The notes under the pieces: model-generated
Database searches by the model: none
The model's input: only the letters and a program-made list of their open reading frames with translations
What the model was told of the DNA's origin: nothing
Part shown: one piece after another, positions 48,793 to 56,005 of the stretch
Position numbering within the stretch: the first letter of the stretch is position 1
How the letters are laid out: each line of letters starts with the position of its first letter
DNA from: Nocardioides daeguensis
Lineage (GTDB): Bacteria; Actinomycetota; Actinomycetes; Propionibacteriales; Nocardioidaceae
Direction of reading: 5' to 3'
DNA length: 64,000 nt
Assembly (NCBI RefSeq): GCF_019192965.1
Contig: NZ_JAHTKU010000020.1
Location: forward strand, 124,001-188,000
Translations under genes and position numbers: made by a program

Positions 48793-49499
48793 CGGGCGGC
48801 CATCCGCTTCTCGGCCCGCTCGACGAGGTCGGCGAACAGCGCGGCGTCGGTGCGCGAGCTGGCGTGCAAGTCCTCCGGGTGCCACTGCACGGCGAGGACG
48901 TCGGCCCGGCGGTGCTCGACGGCCTCGACCACGCCGTCGGCCGCCACCGCGCTGACGACCAGCTCGTTGCCCAGCACGTCGACGGCCTGGTGGTGGTAGG
49001 AGGACACGGAGAGCAGGTCCTCACCGACGACGGAACGCAGCCGTGAGCCACGCTCCACCCGGACCTCGTGCACGCTGTCGCGGTGGGCCACGGCGGATCC
49101 GGTCAGGTGCTGGTGGAGCGTGCCGCCGAGCGCCACGTTGAGGACCTGCAGGCCGCGGCACACCGCGAGGGTGGGCAGGGACGAGGCCACCACGGCCCGC
49201 GCCACGGCCAGGTCGAGGTCGTCTTGGAAGTCGACGACCCCGGTGGTCTCGGGACGGGCCGGCTGCCCGTACCTCGCGGGGCCGACGTCGGCACCGCCCG
49301 GGAGCAGGACGGCGTCGAAGCGGGCCAGCCGCTCGGCGACCCCCGCGGAGGGACGGCCCGCCGGGCCGTGCAGCACCACGGGCTCGCCGCCGGCCGCCCA
49401 CACCGCCTCGCACATCGCCTCGGCCGCGAGGGTCGCGCTGAACCGCAGGATCGGCGCCGAGGGCGAGCGCTGGCCGATCACGGCCACCAGCGGCCGCAT
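48789..49499 (-). CDS. Gamma-glutamyl hydrolase of the PuuD type, second copy
   Basis: A 236-aa paralogue of the downstream gene: GGADVGPARYG, the nucleophile Cys in LAVCRGLQVLNVALGG, SSYHHQAVDVLG, and the catalytic His/Glu in VLAVQWHPEDLH. The two copies are clearly divergent, so they are an old duplication, and could cleave different gamma-glutamyl products or form a heteromer. ATG 49499 overlaps the preceding stop by one base (TGATG). Confidence 0.87.
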   Translation of the reverse strand: MRPLVAVIGQRSPSAPILRFSATLAAEAMCEAVWAAGGEPVVLHGPAGRPSAGVAERLARFDAVLLPGGADVGPARYGQPARPETTGVVDFQDDLDLAVARAVVASSLPTLAVCRGLQVLNVALGGTLHQHLTGSAVAHRDSVHEVRVERGSRLRSVVGEDLLSVSSYHHQAVDVLGNELVVSAVAADGVVEAVEHRRADVLAVQWHPEDLHASSRTDAALFADLVERAEKRMAAR

Positions 49500-50221
49500 C
49501 AGGCCCTCACCTCGAAGGGGTAGGCCAGGGTGGGCAGCCACTCCTCCCACGCCTTGCGGTGCCGGCCGTCCGCGATCACGCGAGCCAGCGCGGCGTCCAG
49601 CTCGTCACGCAGCTCCGGACGGTCCTTGGCGACGCCGAGCGCCCACCGGTTGCCGGTCGGCACGGTGAACGCCACCTCGAAGCGCGGGTCGGACTCGCCG
49701 AGGGGCACGAAGACGACGTCGTCGTCGACGACCGCGTCGACCTCGCCCGCCGCGAGCGCGGCCAGCATGTCGGCGTACACGTCGCCGGAGCCGCCGGCAC
49801 CGAAGGCGACCGGCTCGGCGCCCGCGAAGGTCTCGGCCAGCGCCATGTTGGTGCTGTTCTCGATCGCCGCGACCCTCCGGCCGACCAGGTCGGCGGGGCC
49901 GCCGACGCCGGCGCCACGGCGGACCAGGACGCTCTCGTGGAAGACGGCGTAGGGGCGGGTGAAGTCGACCTGGCGCAGCCGCTCCTCGGTGACCCCCTGT
50001 CCGCACAGGATCGCGTCGGCGTCGCCGGCCTGCACGGCCGGGATCATCTCCGGCCACGAGGTCGGGGCCCAGACGAACGGCCGGCCGAGCTCGGCGGCGA
50101 CGAGCTCGGCGACGGCGGGCTCGAAGCCGCGACGCCCGCCCTCGGCGGCGAACAGGGAGAACAGGGGCGGCGCGTCGGCGTCGATGCACGCCAGCCGCAG
50201 CGGGGACACGGCGGCGCTCAC
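49499..50221 (-). CDS. Substrate-binding-protein-fold protein without signal peptide
   Basis: A 240-aa protein of the SBP_bac_3 fold (RLACIDADAPPLFSLF, ILCGQGVTEERLRQVDFTRPY, GRRVAAIENSTN, GEVDAVVDDDVVFV). Unlike transporter-binding proteins it begins directly with the first beta strand after about six residues: no signal peptide or lipobox, and no permease or ATPase gene nearby. The GTG overlaps the glutamine-synthetase-like gene stop by 4 nt. It is probably cytosolic, perhaps a ligand sensor or a catalytic derivative of the fold. Confidence 0.8.
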   Translation of the reverse strand: MSAAVSPLRLACIDADAPPLFSLFAAEGGRRGFEPAVAELVAAELGRPFVWAPTSWPEMIPAVQAGDADAILCGQGVTEERLRQVDFTRPYAVFHESVLVRRGAGVGGPADLVGRRVAAIENSTNMALAETFAGAEPVAFGAGGSGDVYADMLAALAAGEVDAVVDDDVVFVPLGESDPRFEVAFTVPTGNRWALGVAKDRPELRDELDAALARVIADGRHRKAWEEWLPTLAYPFEVRA

Positions 50222-51603
50222 GGGGCGTCGTCCCAGTAGGTCGAGCGCTCCCAGTCGGTGACGGCGCCGCAGAAGCGGGCCCACTCGTCGGCGTGGAAGT
50301 CGACGAGCAGCTGCGAGAGCTCCTCGCCGAGCGCGGAGGTCAGCACCTCGTCCTCCTGGAACGCGACGACGGCCTCGCCCAGGGTCATCGGCAGCCGCGG
50401 GAAGCGCCCGTCCTGCGGGGTGTCGTACGACGAGCCGACGGTCGGCTCCCCCGGGTCGGTGGCGTTCTTCAACCCGTCCTCGCAGGCCGCGATCATCACC
50501 GCGTGCGAGAGGTACGGGTTGACCGCGGCGTCGGGCAGCTTGTACTCCAGGCGCCCGTTCGCGGAGAGCCGTACGGTGCAGGTCTTGTTGTCCAGGCCCC
50601 AGTTGATCCGTGACGGCGCGAACTGCCCGGCGTCCCAGTAGCGCTTGTAGGAGTTGACCGTCGAGCCGTTGACGAGCATCGCGCCGGCCGAGTGGGTGAG
50701 CAGGCCGCCGAGCGCGTGCCGGCCCACCTCGGAGAGGTGCAGCCGGGTGACACCGGGGTCCTCGAGCACGTTGACGCCGTCGCGCCACAGGCTGAAGTTG
50801 TGGTGGCAGCCGTTGCCCATCATCCCGGTGGCGGGCTTGGGCATGAAGCTGGCCTCGATGCCGAGCTCGCGCGCGACCTGCTTGCAGACCTGGCGGTAGG
50901 TGACGAGCCGGTCGGCGGTGAGGTTCGCGTGGTCGTACATGAAGTTGAGCTCGACCTGGTACTCGTCCTCGTAGTCGCCCTCGATCATGTCGAGGCCGAG
51001 CGCCTGCGCGTAGTCGATCACCTTGGTCACGATCGGGCGGTTCCGCTCGAGGTGCTCGATGTGGTACGCCGGACTGGAGTCCGGTCGGAACCGGCCCTCG
51101 AGGCCCTCGCCCTTCCACGTCATCTCGGGCTCGCACCCGGTCCGCATCTCCAGGCCGGTGCGCTCGGTGAACTCGCGGTGGACCCGGTGCAACAGCCCGC
51201 GGCTGTCGCAGGCGTACGGCGCGCCCGCGCCCTCCGCGAGGTGGTCGGGCTCGTAGAGCCGGCAGAACACCCGGGCGAAGCTGGTGTCCCACGGCAGCAC
51301 CGCGAAGGTGTCGAGGTCGGGGATGGCGGTGTACTCGGCAGCGTTCACGCCGCCTCCGAGCAGCACGCCCGCGCGGGTGGTCTGCAGGTTCGCGACCGCC
51401 GTGCGGTGCTGCTGGACCCCCTTGACCGCGGCCCGTTCGAAGTGGCCGGCCGGCATCACCTTGCCGACGACACGGCCGGTGATCGTGACGGCCTGGTAGT
51501 AGACGTACTTGACGCCCCGCTCCCGGATGGTCGCCAACGCGGCCGCGAGGTCGGGGCTCGACGCGTTGTGCTCTCGGTGCAGGTCGAGTGCAGTGGTGCT
51601 CAT
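50218..51603 (-). CDS. Glutamine-synthetase-like gamma-glutamyl-amine ligase
   Basis: A 461-aa protein of the glutamine synthetase family: metal/glutamate residues in TGCEPEMTW, the ATP/metal loop GNGCHHNFSLW, the flap-like NSYKRYW, and EYKLPDAAVNPYLSHA. It lacks the adenylylation-type tail of GlnA. Paralogues such as PuuA ligate glutamate to amines, protecting and tagging them for oxidation. GS-like genes also accompany the P450 genes of mycobacterial piperidine/pyrrolidine loci. A role in gamma-glutamylating the ring-opened aminoaldehyde or amine is inferred from the neighbours. Confidence 0.87.
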   Translation of the reverse strand: MSTTALDLHREHNASSPDLAAALATIRERGVKYVYYQAVTITGRVVGKVMPAGHFERAAVKGVQQHRTAVANLQTTRAGVLLGGGVNAAEYTAIPDLDTFAVLPWDTSFARVFCRLYEPDHLAEGAGAPYACDSRGLLHRVHREFTERTGLEMRTGCEPEMTWKGEGLEGRFRPDSSPAYHIEHLERNRPIVTKVIDYAQALGLDMIEGDYEDEYQVELNFMYDHANLTADRLVTYRQVCKQVARELGIEASFMPKPATGMMGNGCHHNFSLWRDGVNVLEDPGVTRLHLSEVGRHALGGLLTHSAGAMLVNGSTVNSYKRYWDAGQFAPSRINWGLDNKTCTVRLSANGRLEYKLPDAAVNPYLSHAVMIAACEDGLKNATDPGEPTVGSSYDTPQDGRFPRLPMTLGEAVVAFQEDEVLTSALGEELSQLLVDFHADEWARFCGAVTDWERSTYWDDAP

Positions 51604-51628
51604 GGCATTCCTCTGATGGTGGTCCGGC

Positions 51629-52855
51629 TCAGGCGACCGGGACGGGACGGGAGAACTGCTCGCGCAGCCCGCGCTGGCGGGCGGCGCTCAGGTTGACGGC
51701 GAGGGTGCCGACGTGGCGGCCCTGGCGGTGGTAGGTCACGAGCAGGCCGTCGAGCAGGTGCTCGAGATCGCCCTCCTCGACGACGACCTCGTCGGCCAGC
51801 GCCGGGGAGCCGAAGCTCTGCAGCCGCAGGTCGAGCTGGTCGCTCCAGAACGACGGGACGGGCGCGAACTCGTCGTCCGGCGGCATGCCGGCGAGGTCGC
51901 CCAGCAGCGTCGCCGCCGCACAGCGGGCGGTGTCGGTGGGGACCGACCAGTGCTCGACGCGACGGGGCACGTCGTCGAACAACGGGTTCGGGAACCGGGC
52001 GACGTCGCCGACCGCGACCACGCGCTCGGCGCCGACGACGCGCATCCGGTTGTCGGTCAGGACGCCGTCGGAGAGGTCGAGGCCGTTGCCGGCCAGCCAC
52101 TCGGTGTTGCAGAGCGAACCGACCGCCTCGACGACGACGTCGGCCGGCAGCACCCGGCCGGTGCCGAGGACGACGCCCTCGACGCGCTCCTCGCCGAGGT
52201 ATCCGGTGATGCCGGTGCCGAGGACGAAGCGGATGCCCGCCGCCTCGAGGTGGCCCTGGACCGCGGCCGAGACGGCCGCGCCGATCACCCGCTCCATCGG
52301 CGAGCCGACCGGCTCGACGACCGTCACCTCGTGACCGAGCTTGCGCAGCGTGGCCGCCGACTCGCAGCCGATGAAGCCGGCACCGACCACGACCACCCGG
52401 AGCCCCGGGCCCCGTTCCAGGTCGGCGCGCAGGCCGTGGCTGTCCTCGACGGTGCGCAGCACGTGGCGTCCGAGCGCGGGCCCCGAGACGTCGAGGTGAC
52501 GCGGTCGCAGCCCGGTCGCCACGACGAGACCGTCGTAGGAGGTGGCGGACCCGGATCCGGTCCACACGACCCCGGCGCGCAGGTCGGAGGCGACGACCGG
52601 GTCGCCGAGCCGGAAGTCGACGTCGGCCGTGCTGGCCCGGCGCCGGAACGCCAGCCGGTCCGCCAGTGCAGCCGGCGCCAGGGGCTCGCCGGCGGCGAGG
52701 ACGTCCTTCGACAGCGGCGGCCGGTTGTAGGGCAGGTGCGCCTCGGCGCCGAGGACCGTGATCGGCCCGGCATGGCCGCCGGCGCGCAGCTGCTCCGCCG
52801 CGCGCAGGGCGCCGAGGGAGCCGCCGACGACGACCACGTGCGGTGTGGTCGTCAT
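51629..52855 (-). CDS. NAD(P)H:ferredoxin reductase of the P450 system
   Basis: A 408-aa FAD oxidoreductase: VVVVGGSLGALRAAEQLR at the N terminus, LPYNRPPLSKDVLA (typical of ferredoxin reductases of oxygenase systems), the NAD-binding VVVGAGFIGCESAATLRKLG, and the FAD site GDVARFPN. It moves electrons from NAD(P)H to the adjacent ferredoxin. The ATG overlaps the ferredoxin stop by 4 nt. It corresponds to the MorC-type reductase of mycobacterial amine P450 systems. Confidence 0.92.
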   Translation of the reverse strand: MTTTPHVVVVGGSLGALRAAEQLRAGGHAGPITVLGAEAHLPYNRPPLSKDVLAAGEPLAPAALADRLAFRRRASTADVDFRLGDPVVASDLRAGVVWTGSGSATSYDGLVVATGLRPRHLDVSGPALGRHVLRTVEDSHGLRADLERGPGLRVVVVGAGFIGCESAATLRKLGHEVTVVEPVGSPMERVIGAAVSAAVQGHLEAAGIRFVLGTGITGYLGEERVEGVVLGTGRVLPADVVVEAVGSLCNTEWLAGNGLDLSDGVLTDNRMRVVGAERVVAVGDVARFPNPLFDDVPRRVEHWSVPTDTARCAAATLLGDLAGMPPDDEFAPVPSFWSDQLDLRLQSFGSPALADEVVVEEGDLEHLLDGLLVTYHRQGRHVGTLAVNLSAARQRGLREQFSRPVPVA

Positions 52856-53043
52856 GAGTCGGCGATCAAGATGGCCTGGACCGGGCAGACGTCGGCGGCC
52901 TCCTCGACGTACTCGAGCATGTCGTCGCCGGGCTCGGCGTCGTACTCGAGGTGACCCTCGTCGTTGATCCGGAAGACCTCGGGGGCGGCGATCGCGCACT
53001 GGCCGTGGTCCTGGCACATCGTCATGTCGACGGTGACCTTCAT
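52852..53043 (-). CDS. 3Fe-4S ferredoxin of the P450 system
   Basis: A 63-aa ferredoxin with three cluster cysteines (C10 and C16 in CQDHGQC, C53 in CPVQA) and His13 in the position of a fourth ligand, a pattern typical of [3Fe-4S] ferredoxins serving actinobacterial P450s. The sequence is strongly acidic. It starts 31 bp after the P450 stop and overlaps the reductase by 4 nt. Confidence 0.94.
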   Translation of the reverse strand: MKVTVDMTMCQDHGQCAIAAPEVFRINDEGHLEYDAEPGDDMLEYVEEAADVCPVQAILIADS

Positions 53044-53074
53044 GGTGACTCCTGGTGGTTCGGTGGGACGGGGT

Positions 53075-54277
53075 TCAGGAAGCGGGGGTGAAGCCGATCG
53101 GCAGCCGGACCGGCCCGGTGTTCCCCGAGTCGGGGAGCCACGAGTCGCCCGCGAGGATGCGGATGTCGGGCATCCGGCGGGCCAGCAGCGGCAGCGCCTC
53201 GCTCATGTCGGAGCGGGCGACGAAGTGCCCCAGGCAGTGGTGGGCGCCGCCGCCGAAGCCGAAGTGGGGCTTGCGCTCGGCGGTGATGTCGAAGCCGCCG
53301 GTGAAGACCCGCGGGTCGGTGCCGGCGGACTCGCTGTAGAGGTGCACGGTGGTGCCGGCGGTGAGCTCGAGGCCCTCGAACTCGAAGTCCTCGAGCACCT
53401 CGCGGGTCACCCAGCGCACGGTCGGGTTGACCCGCATGACCTCCTCGACGGCGGCGCGGCCGAGCTCGGGCCGCTCGGCGAGGAGCGCCCACTGGTCGAG
53501 GTGGCGGCTGAAGGTCTGCATGGCCAGGCCGAGCTGGTTGCGGGTGGTGTCGAAGCCGCCGAAGATCAGCAGCACCATGGCGTCGCGCAGCTCGGTGTCG
53601 CTGAGCCGGCCGTCCTCCTCCCGCGAGGCGTTGACCAGCGCGGTGACGAAGTCGTCACCCGGGTTCTTACGCCGGTCGGCGATCAGCGCGTCGCAGTAGG
53701 CGTAGAGCCGGGCGAGCGCGTCCTCGATCTGCGGGAGGTCCTCGCGCAGGGTCACGCCCATCGCGAGCCCGATCGTCACCGACTCGCGAGCGATGATCGG
53801 CCACTCCTCCTCGGGGATGCCGAGCATGATCGCGATGACGCGGGCGGCGTACGGCTCGGCGAACTCGGAGACGAACTCGCACTGGTCCGGCGCGGAGAAG
53901 CCGTCGATCAGCTCGCTGGCGAGGGCCTGGAAGCGCGGGACCAGGCCGCCGATCAGCTTGGGCGAGAACGCCGGGTTCATCAGCCGGCGCAGCCGGTGGT
54001 GCTCGGCCCCCTCCTTGTTGAGGATCCAGCTGGCCCACCACCGGGCGAAGGGGCCCTCGGTGACGCCGTTGTGCGCGGGCCAGGCGACGCTGCCCTGGCG
54101 CAGCTTGGGGTGCTTGATGAGCCGGCTCATCTCGTCGTAGCGGAGCACGGCGATGCCGTACGGCGTGGTCGCGTACCAGCTGCGCTCCCGGGCGGCGTGC
54201 ACCTCGGGGGCGGTGATCGAGAAGGCGGGGTCGGCGACGTCCAGGATGGGCGCGACCGCGGGGCTGGTGGCCGACAT
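53075..54277 (-). CDS. Cytochrome P450, likely secondary-amine monooxygenase (PipA/MorA-like)
   Basis: A 400-aa soluble P450. The I-helix oxygen motif is IFGGFDTTRNQ, the ExxR pair is in EEVMRVNP, and the heme loop is FGFGGGAHHCLGH with the Cys ligand. Length and operon (ferredoxin, reductase, GS-like ligase, GntR regulator) match the CYP151-type enzymes that hydroxylate piperidine, pyrrolidine and morpholine next to nitrogen, causing ring opening. ATG 54277 is well placed after its own promoter at 54319-54346. The substrate is inferred from context. Confidence 0.88.
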   Translation of the reverse strand: MSATSPAVAPILDVADPAFSITAPEVHAARERSWYATTPYGIAVLRYDEMSRLIKHPKLRQGSVAWPAHNGVTEGPFARWWASWILNKEGAEHHRLRRLMNPAFSPKLIGGLVPRFQALASELIDGFSAPDQCEFVSEFAEPYAARVIAIMLGIPEEEWPIIARESVTIGLAMGVTLREDLPQIEDALARLYAYCDALIADRRKNPGDDFVTALVNASREEDGRLSDTELRDAMVLLIFGGFDTTRNQLGLAMQTFSRHLDQWALLAERPELGRAAVEEVMRVNPTVRWVTREVLEDFEFEGLELTAGTTVHLYSESAGTDPRVFTGGFDITAERKPHFGFGGGAHHCLGHFVARSDMSEALPLLARRMPDIRILAGDSWLPDSGNTGPVRLPIGFTPAS

Positions 54278-54297
54278 GGGCACCTCCGAAGCAGAGT

Positions 54298-54346
54298 GGT
54301 CAACGTGTGAGGTCAAACACTCTAAAACTGGAGGTTTATCTGTCAA
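54298..54346 (-). promoter_or_regulatory. Promoter of the P450 operon with GGTCAA repeats
   Basis: On the minus strand, ttgaca (54346-54341) and tagagt (54324-54319) are separated by 16 nt. The plus-strand reading shows two direct ggtcaa copies (54298-54303 and 54311-54316), 13 bp apart, between the -10 and the P450 start. The -35 begins only 5 bp after the stop of the Cache gene, so the P450 operon has its own start point. Confidence 0.65.
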
Positions 54347-54351
54347 GCCCT

Positions 54352-55104
54352 TCAGCCGAAGTTGTTCCCACTTTCCTCGGTCCCGGCCAGGGCCAGGACC
54401 CATCCGGTGCCGACGGGCAGCGGCTCGACCGCGGCGTAGACGGCGTCACCGTCGACCACCCCCGCCGCGGGCACCGAGGCGAGGCGGGTGCCGAGGACCC
54501 AGCGCGCGCTGTTGGCGACGATCACCCGCCGCTCCGCGCTGACGATCACCGCCTCGAACGGCTCCTTGCGCAGCACGTCGAGCAGGCGCCGCTCGAGCTC
54601 GCCGAAGAGCAGGTCGGCCCCGGCGACGCCGACGAAGCGACCCTCGACGAGCACCGGGACGGCAGCCGTCACGATGTAGAGCTCCGAGCCGGAGTAGTCG
54701 ACGTAGGGCCCCATCGAGACTCGCGCCTGGCCGGCCGCGGGCTGGGTGAACCACTCCATCTCGACGTAGTCGTAGACATCGATGCTGGTGCGGTCGAAGT
54801 TGAGCCGCAGCCGGGAGGTGCGCCCGTCGTTGCGCTGCCACCACAGCATGGCGCGCTCCTGGCCCGCCATCACCAGGGGCGCCGGGACGAAGCCCATCCC
54901 GACCAGCGCGTCGTCCTCGGCGATCAGCTCGACGATCCGGTCCTGCACCGGGCCGAGGTCGGACTCGGTCCACTGCCCGGGCGGCGCGGGGGTCGCCGCC
55001 ACGGTGGCCGCCACCCGCTCCATGCGCTCGTAGAAGGGCACCAGGATCTCGGACAGCGCGGCGGCGATCCTCCTCGCCTGCGCGGCAGCGGCGGTCTGGC
55101 TCAT
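54352..55104 (-). CDS. Cytosolic Cache-domain protein
   Basis: A 250-aa protein of the Cache/PDC type, the ligand-binding fold usually found outside the membrane in chemoreceptors and kinases. A leading helix (AAALSEILVPFYERMERVAATVAA), then DALVGMGFVPAPL, YDYVEMEWFTQP, GPYVDYSGSELYIVTAAVPV and FVGVAGADLLFGELERRLL are typical. No signal peptide, membrane helix or output domain is present. It overlaps the GntR gene by 4 nt and may work with it, for example as an amine-binding partner. Confidence 0.78.
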   Translation of the reverse strand: MSQTAAAAQARRIAAALSEILVPFYERMERVAATVAATPAPPGQWTESDLGPVQDRIVELIAEDDALVGMGFVPAPLVMAGQERAMLWWQRNDGRTSRLRLNFDRTSIDVYDYVEMEWFTQPAAGQARVSMGPYVDYSGSELYIVTAAVPVLVEGRFVGVAGADLLFGELERRLLDVLRKEPFEAVIVSAERRVIVANSARWVLGTRLASVPAAGVVDGDAVYAAVEPLPVGTGWVLALAGTEESGNNFG

Positions 55105-55841
55105 GCCTCGGCTCCTTCGTCGATCAGCCTCAGGTGCGCCGCCGTCAGCAGCCGGAGCACGCCGGCGACGTGGTTCTCGGCGAGCCGGCGCGCCTCGGCG
55201 CCGTCCTCGGCAAGCACGGCCGCAGCGATCGCGTGGTGCTCCTCCACGTGGACGGCGACGTCGACGGCGCTCTCGGGCAGCAGCCACAGCATCCCGGAGA
55301 CCTCCGCCTGGAGCCCGACCTCCCGGCGCGTCAGACGCGCGGACTGCGAGGCGACCGCGACCTCGATGTGGAAGCGGCAGTCGGCGCGGACCCGGTCGCC
55401 CGGAGTAGGGGCGCCGCCGAGCTGCTCGGTCAGCGCGAAGAGACGCCGGGCGTTCGACGCCGACGCACGCTCCGCGGCCAGTCGGGCGGCCTGACCGGCG
55501 ACCCCCTGGTGCTCGTCGACCAGGTCGCGCAGCCCGGAGATCGTCATCGCGGCCAGGCGCTGCCGCACCGGCTCGACCGGGGGCGAGGTGGGCCTCCGCA
55601 CGAACGACCCCCCACTGCGACCGCGCTTGGTCTCGACCAGACCCTCGGCCCGCAGCGCGGCGAGGGCCTCGCGCATCGTCATCGGCGCGACGCCGAACTG
55701 CGCGGCGAGCTCGACCTCGGAGGGAAGCTTCTCCCCGTCGCCGAGGAGGCCGAGGTGGATCGCCTCGCTGATCCGCTGCACGACCTCGTCGGCCCGACCC
55801 CCGACAGCGGACGGGGAGATCAGTGGGGTCAGCCCGGACAC
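55101..55841 (-). CDS. GntR/FadR-family regulator of the amine cluster (PipR-like)
   Basis: A 246-aa regulator. The winged HTH (ELAAQFGVAPMTMREALAAL, then RAEGLVETKRGRSGG) is followed by a helical FCD-like domain with metal-type His residues (CRFHIEVA, VEEHHAIAAAV, AENHV). GTG 55841 has a near-perfect aaggaggt RBS. The frame is open further upstream but that part is not convincing. Its position beside the P450 and divergent from the permease parallels PipR of mycobacterial piperidine loci. Confidence 0.88.
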   Translation of the reverse strand: MSGLTPLISPSAVGGRADEVVQRISEAIHLGLLGDGEKLPSEVELAAQFGVAPMTMREALAALRAEGLVETKRGRSGGSFVRRPTSPPVEPVRQRLAAMTISGLRDLVDEHQGVAGQAARLAAERASASNARRLFALTEQLGGAPTPGDRVRADCRFHIEVAVASQSARLTRREVGLQAEVSGMLWLLPESAVDVAVHVEEHHAIAAAVLAEDGAEARRLAENHVAGVLRLLTAAHLRLIDEGAEA

Positions 55842-55913
55842 CCGACACCTCCTTCTCCACGCGCGACGGACGGCGCCCATGTTAGGGCCGCGTAAATCTT
55901 GGCGCATCGATCC

Positions 55914-55952
55914 GGTCAACCTCTTGACGTTAATCCCACAAAATCGTAGTTT
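55914..55952. promoter_or_regulatory. Divergent promoter and palindrome between pipR-like gene and permease
   Basis: gtcaa-cctc-ttgac (55915-55928) is a perfect palindrome. On the plus strand its right half forms the -35 TTGACG (55924-55929), with -10 tagttt (55947-55952) after 17 nt. On the minus strand its left half forms a -35 TTGACC for the regulator. It shares GGTCAAC with the P450 promoter, so it is a likely operator for the GntR regulator. Confidence 0.65.
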
Positions 55953-56005
55953 TTCCGCCAACTGTTACCCGGGTCACACCCGGCCCACCATGAACGGGAA
56001 TGCGG

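Noticed and set aside
49499..50221. ABC transporter subunit in the amine cluster
   Set aside because: No permease or ATPase gene is adjacent and no export signal is present. The divergent APC permease is the better uptake candidate.
50218..51603. Housekeeping glutamine synthetase GlnA
   Set aside because: The gene lies inside a P450/amine operon, the protein lacks the GlnA-type adenylylation region, and its motifs (NGCHHNFS, EYKLPDAAVNPY) are of the GlnA-like amine ligase kind.
53044..53074. Possible extra small gene between ferredoxin and P450
   Set aside because: The gap is 31 bp and only holds the ferredoxin RBS.
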